From Fidelibacterota bacterium (lineage in GTDB: Bacteria; Fidelibacterota; UBA2242; JAFGTP01): 6,739 nt of DNA. The stretch is from NCBI GenBank assembly GCA_021734005.1, contig JAIPJV010000116.1, positions 1-6,739 of the forward strand, written 5' to 3'. The notes beneath the pieces were generated by a model. It was given only the letters and a program-made list of their open reading frames with translations, did not search any database and had not been told where the DNA came from. Shown here in pieces: positions 5,066 through 6,739 of this stretch. Within the stretch, counting starts at the first letter, position 1. Each line of letters opens with the position of its first letter. The translations under genes were made by a program, and so were the position numbers.

Positions 5066-6709
5066 CTATTTTTCCAGGCTGCGAGTATATTTAATATAAT
5101 TCATACAGTGGGGGTCACGATCTGAAAATATACTGGCCACATGTATCAGTCGATCCAGATCAGAATCCTCGACATTGATTATTCCGCCATCCAGGCCAAA
5201 AGCCATAGCCTGAATGAGAAAAGTATTATGCACCCAGTTGCGATTGGGTAGGCCAAAGGAACTATTACTGATTCCCATCATAGTCGGCAGACCGAGTTCC
5301 TTTTTTACGGCACGTACAGTTTCAAAAGATTGCATAGCAATTTTCGAAGACGTTGCCGCCGACATGGCCACAGTATCGATTATAATATCCTGCCTGGGTA
5401 TGCCATAAGTCTGGCATTTATCAACAATCTGGCGTGCAATCTGCGTACGTTCCTCGACACTGCCGGGCTTGCCACCTTTGATGGTCAATCCAATTACAGC
5501 AGCGCCATATTTTTTTACAAGCGGTAGAATTCGCTCCTGTTTCTTCTCGTCACCATCCACACTATTGACGAGAGCCTTGCCAGCATAATTCTTGAGTCCC
5601 GCCTCAATTGCCTCCGGCTGAGAACTATCAATGACCAGTGGAATATCAAATTTGGCCTGAATTTTTGGAATTGCCTTCTCCATAAGAGCCGTTTCATCGA
5701 CCATAGCTGCTCCCAGATTGACATCCAGAGCCTCCGCACCGGCTTTGATCTGTTTCTCTGCATCAAGGATAATCTGATCAAGTTTACCAGCTTTTAATTC
5801 CTTTGCCAGATCATCACGACCAGTCGGATTAATGCGTTCACCGATTTTAAAGAATGGCAAACCAGGACCAGCCTGCCTGGTTTGATTGTAACTGGTGATT
5901 GCAAAAGGCAGTTCAATTTCGCCAATACTGATCTTTTTTTGGGATAATTGTGCTACAGCTGCCAGATTTTCTGAACGATTGCCAGAATAGACCAGGAGAC
6001 CGAGTCTTCTTCTTTCGATCCGCTTAATATCCTTTCCAGAGACTTGTTCATCAATCCCGGCAACTAAGGGCTGATTGGTGAATTTTTCCAGTTTGCGCAA
6101 AATTCCTGCTTGATTGGCACCAATAGCATCTACATCTAAAGAATTCAAAATAGTAGATAAAGTCTCAGGATCAGGACCAGTTTTCATTTTTTTGTCATGA
6201 AAATCGGCTTTAACCATAAGCGGCAGATCTGTATTACTTTGACGAACAGCAATAGCAGCCGCTCGCAAATTTTGGATTTCACTAAATCCATTTAATAAAA
6301 TTCCATCAATTCCGGTTTTTATAAGCAATTTTATCTGTTGATTATAGAGTTGAACAGCATCTTCAAAATCAAAATCTCCAAAAGGTTTGATTTCCAGAGC
6401 AGCACTACCAATATTGCCAATTACAAAAGCATTGTCTTCAGCAACCTGTCGAGCAATTTGGGCCGCTTTTTCATTGATTTGAGTAAATTTTTCTTCCAGG
6501 CCGACCTGTTGTAAAAGATTTGGCAAAGCAAATTTCGTATTTGTCAGAAGGGCATTACCTCCCTTTTGAATAGATTGTTTGTAGAATTTTTGGAGTGCTT
6601 CAGGATTATTTACAGTTGTCTGCAGTTGTTTGCCAATATTTTCATTTTTTGAACCAATCTGAAATTCCGCAGCAAGAGCAACTCTCGAATTTTCCTTAAG
6701 AAGTTCCAT
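5066..6709 (-). CDS. MetH-like two-module protein: degenerate homocysteine-MT barrel plus intact methyl-THF-binding (pterin-binding) barrel
   Basis: This 547-residue protein has the Hcy-Fol order of the N-terminal half of cobalamin-dependent methionine synthase. Residues 1-270 align along most of their length with the active barrel of the neighbouring gene (LLTNTKFALPNLLQQVGLEEK against IETNTFGANRDKLEKYGMEDK). However, FDGG is gone, the LNC cysteine is Gln200 (GANQAG) and GGCCGT is replaced around YSGNRSE (241-247). There is no cysteine before residue 432, so the zinc site is lost. Residues 286-547 look like an intact methyl-THF-binding barrel: IGERINPTGRDD (289-300), LDVNLGA (328-334), VIDSSQPEAIEAGL (359-372), NSVDGDEK (382-389), DIIIDTVAM (441-449) and GISNSSFGLPNR (479-490) with Asn482. 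No cobalamin or activation domain is present. ATG at 6707-6709 has GGAG at 7 nt. It is the first operon gene seen. Alternatives are an AcsE-like methyltransferase or a corrinoid-partner protein. Confidence 0.85.
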   Translation of the reverse strand: MELLKENSRVALAAEFQIGSKNENIGKQLQTTVNNPEALQKFYKQSIQKGGNALLTNTKFALPNLLQQVGLEEKFTQINEKAAQIARQVAEDNAFVIGNIGSAALEIKPFGDFDFEDAVQLYNQQIKLLIKTGIDGILLNGFSEIQNLRAAAIAVRQSNTDLPLMVKADFHDKKMKTGPDPETLSTILNSLDVDAIGANQAGILRKLEKFTNQPLVAGIDEQVSGKDIKRIERRRLGLLVYSGNRSENLAAVAQLSQKKISIGEIELPFAITSYNQTRQAGPGLPFFKIGERINPTGRDDLAKELKAGKLDQIILDAEKQIKAGAEALDVNLGAAMVDETALMEKAIPKIQAKFDIPLVIDSSQPEAIEAGLKNYAGKALVNSVDGDEKKQERILPLVKKYGAAVIGLTIKGGKPGSVEERTQIARQIVDKCQTYGIPRQDIIIDTVAMSAATSSKIAMQSFETVRAVKKELGLPTMMGISNSSFGLPNRNWVHNTFLIQAMAFGLDGGIINVEDSDLDRLIHVASIFSDRDPHCMNYIKYTRSLEK

Positions 6710-6716
6710 TTTATTT

Positions 6717-6735
6717 CTCCAATATTTACATTATA
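6717..6735 (-). promoter_or_regulatory. Possible -10 (TATAAT) and ribosome binding site of the operon's first visible gene
   Basis: The minus strand carries a perfect TATAAT at 6730-6735 and a GGAG ribosome binding site at 6717-6720. A start of transcription near 6723 would leave only a short leader before the ATG at 6709. The -35 region lies outside the window, and TATAAT arises often by chance in such AT-rich DNA. An upstream gene could equally read through. Confidence 0.3.
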
Positions 6736-6739
6736 TTCT

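Noticed and set aside
5515..5781. Second minus-strand frame of 88 codons inside the MetH-like gene
   Set aside because: It is an out-of-frame, arginine- and tryptophan-rich shadow lying inside the conserved folate-barrel coding sequence; it does not indicate a frameshift because the main frame continues intact through all motifs.
6710..6739. SAM riboswitch or T-box leader, often found before methionine genes in Firmicutes
   Set aside because: Only 30 nt upstream of the first gene is visible, and the sequence shows no riboswitch or T-box core; such an element could exist only outside the window.

Overview
The window comes from an AT-rich bacterial chromosome. Strong AGGAGG/GGAG-type ribosome binding sites, a Bacillus-like PanD, a YuiD-type divergent PAP2 protein and a YitJ-type Hcy-methyltransferase/MTHFR fusion point to a low-GC, probably anaerobic Firmicute. 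Halanaerobiales-like is my best guess, but it rests on overall impression only.

Layout from left to right. Positions 1-555 hold two minus-strand genes that read out of the window: a small DUF3566-like membrane protein (214-555), then the first 66 codons of glutamyl-tRNA synthetase gltX (1-198). A 177 bp divergent intergenic region (556-732) contains a phased AT-rich repeat/dyad and a small hairpin touching a ribosome binding site. A YuiD/DUF212 divergent PAP2 membrane protein runs rightward (733-1194). Convergent with it is a minus-strand gene for an 8-TM protein with a C-terminal GAF-like domain and no output domain (1248-2582). The 196 bp at 2583-2778 holds no gene; it contains that gene's upstream region and a clear rho-independent terminator (2713-2745) belonging to the next unit.

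Positions 2779-6709 form a three-gene minus-strand operon for folate one-carbon, methionine and pantothenate metabolism. In transcription order it encodes (1) a two-module MetH-like protein whose N-terminal homocysteine-methyltransferase barrel has lost its zinc-binding cysteines but whose methyltetrahydrofolate-binding barrel looks intact; (2) a bifunctional homocysteine S-methyltransferase/5,10-methylene-THF reductase with all three zinc cysteines, starting at TTG; and (3) aspartate 1-decarboxylase PanD. The operon ends at the terminator.

The most interesting reading is that the two large proteins complement each other. The reductase module would make 5-methyl-THF, the folate module of the first protein would bind it, and the active homocysteine barrel of the second would accept the methyl group. 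No cobalamin-binding module is visible, so a corrinoid protein encoded elsewhere would be required. PanD may be linked through pantothenate synthesis, since PanB consumes 5,10-methylene-THF. No rRNA, tRNA, CRISPR array, insertion sequence or riboswitch was recognised.
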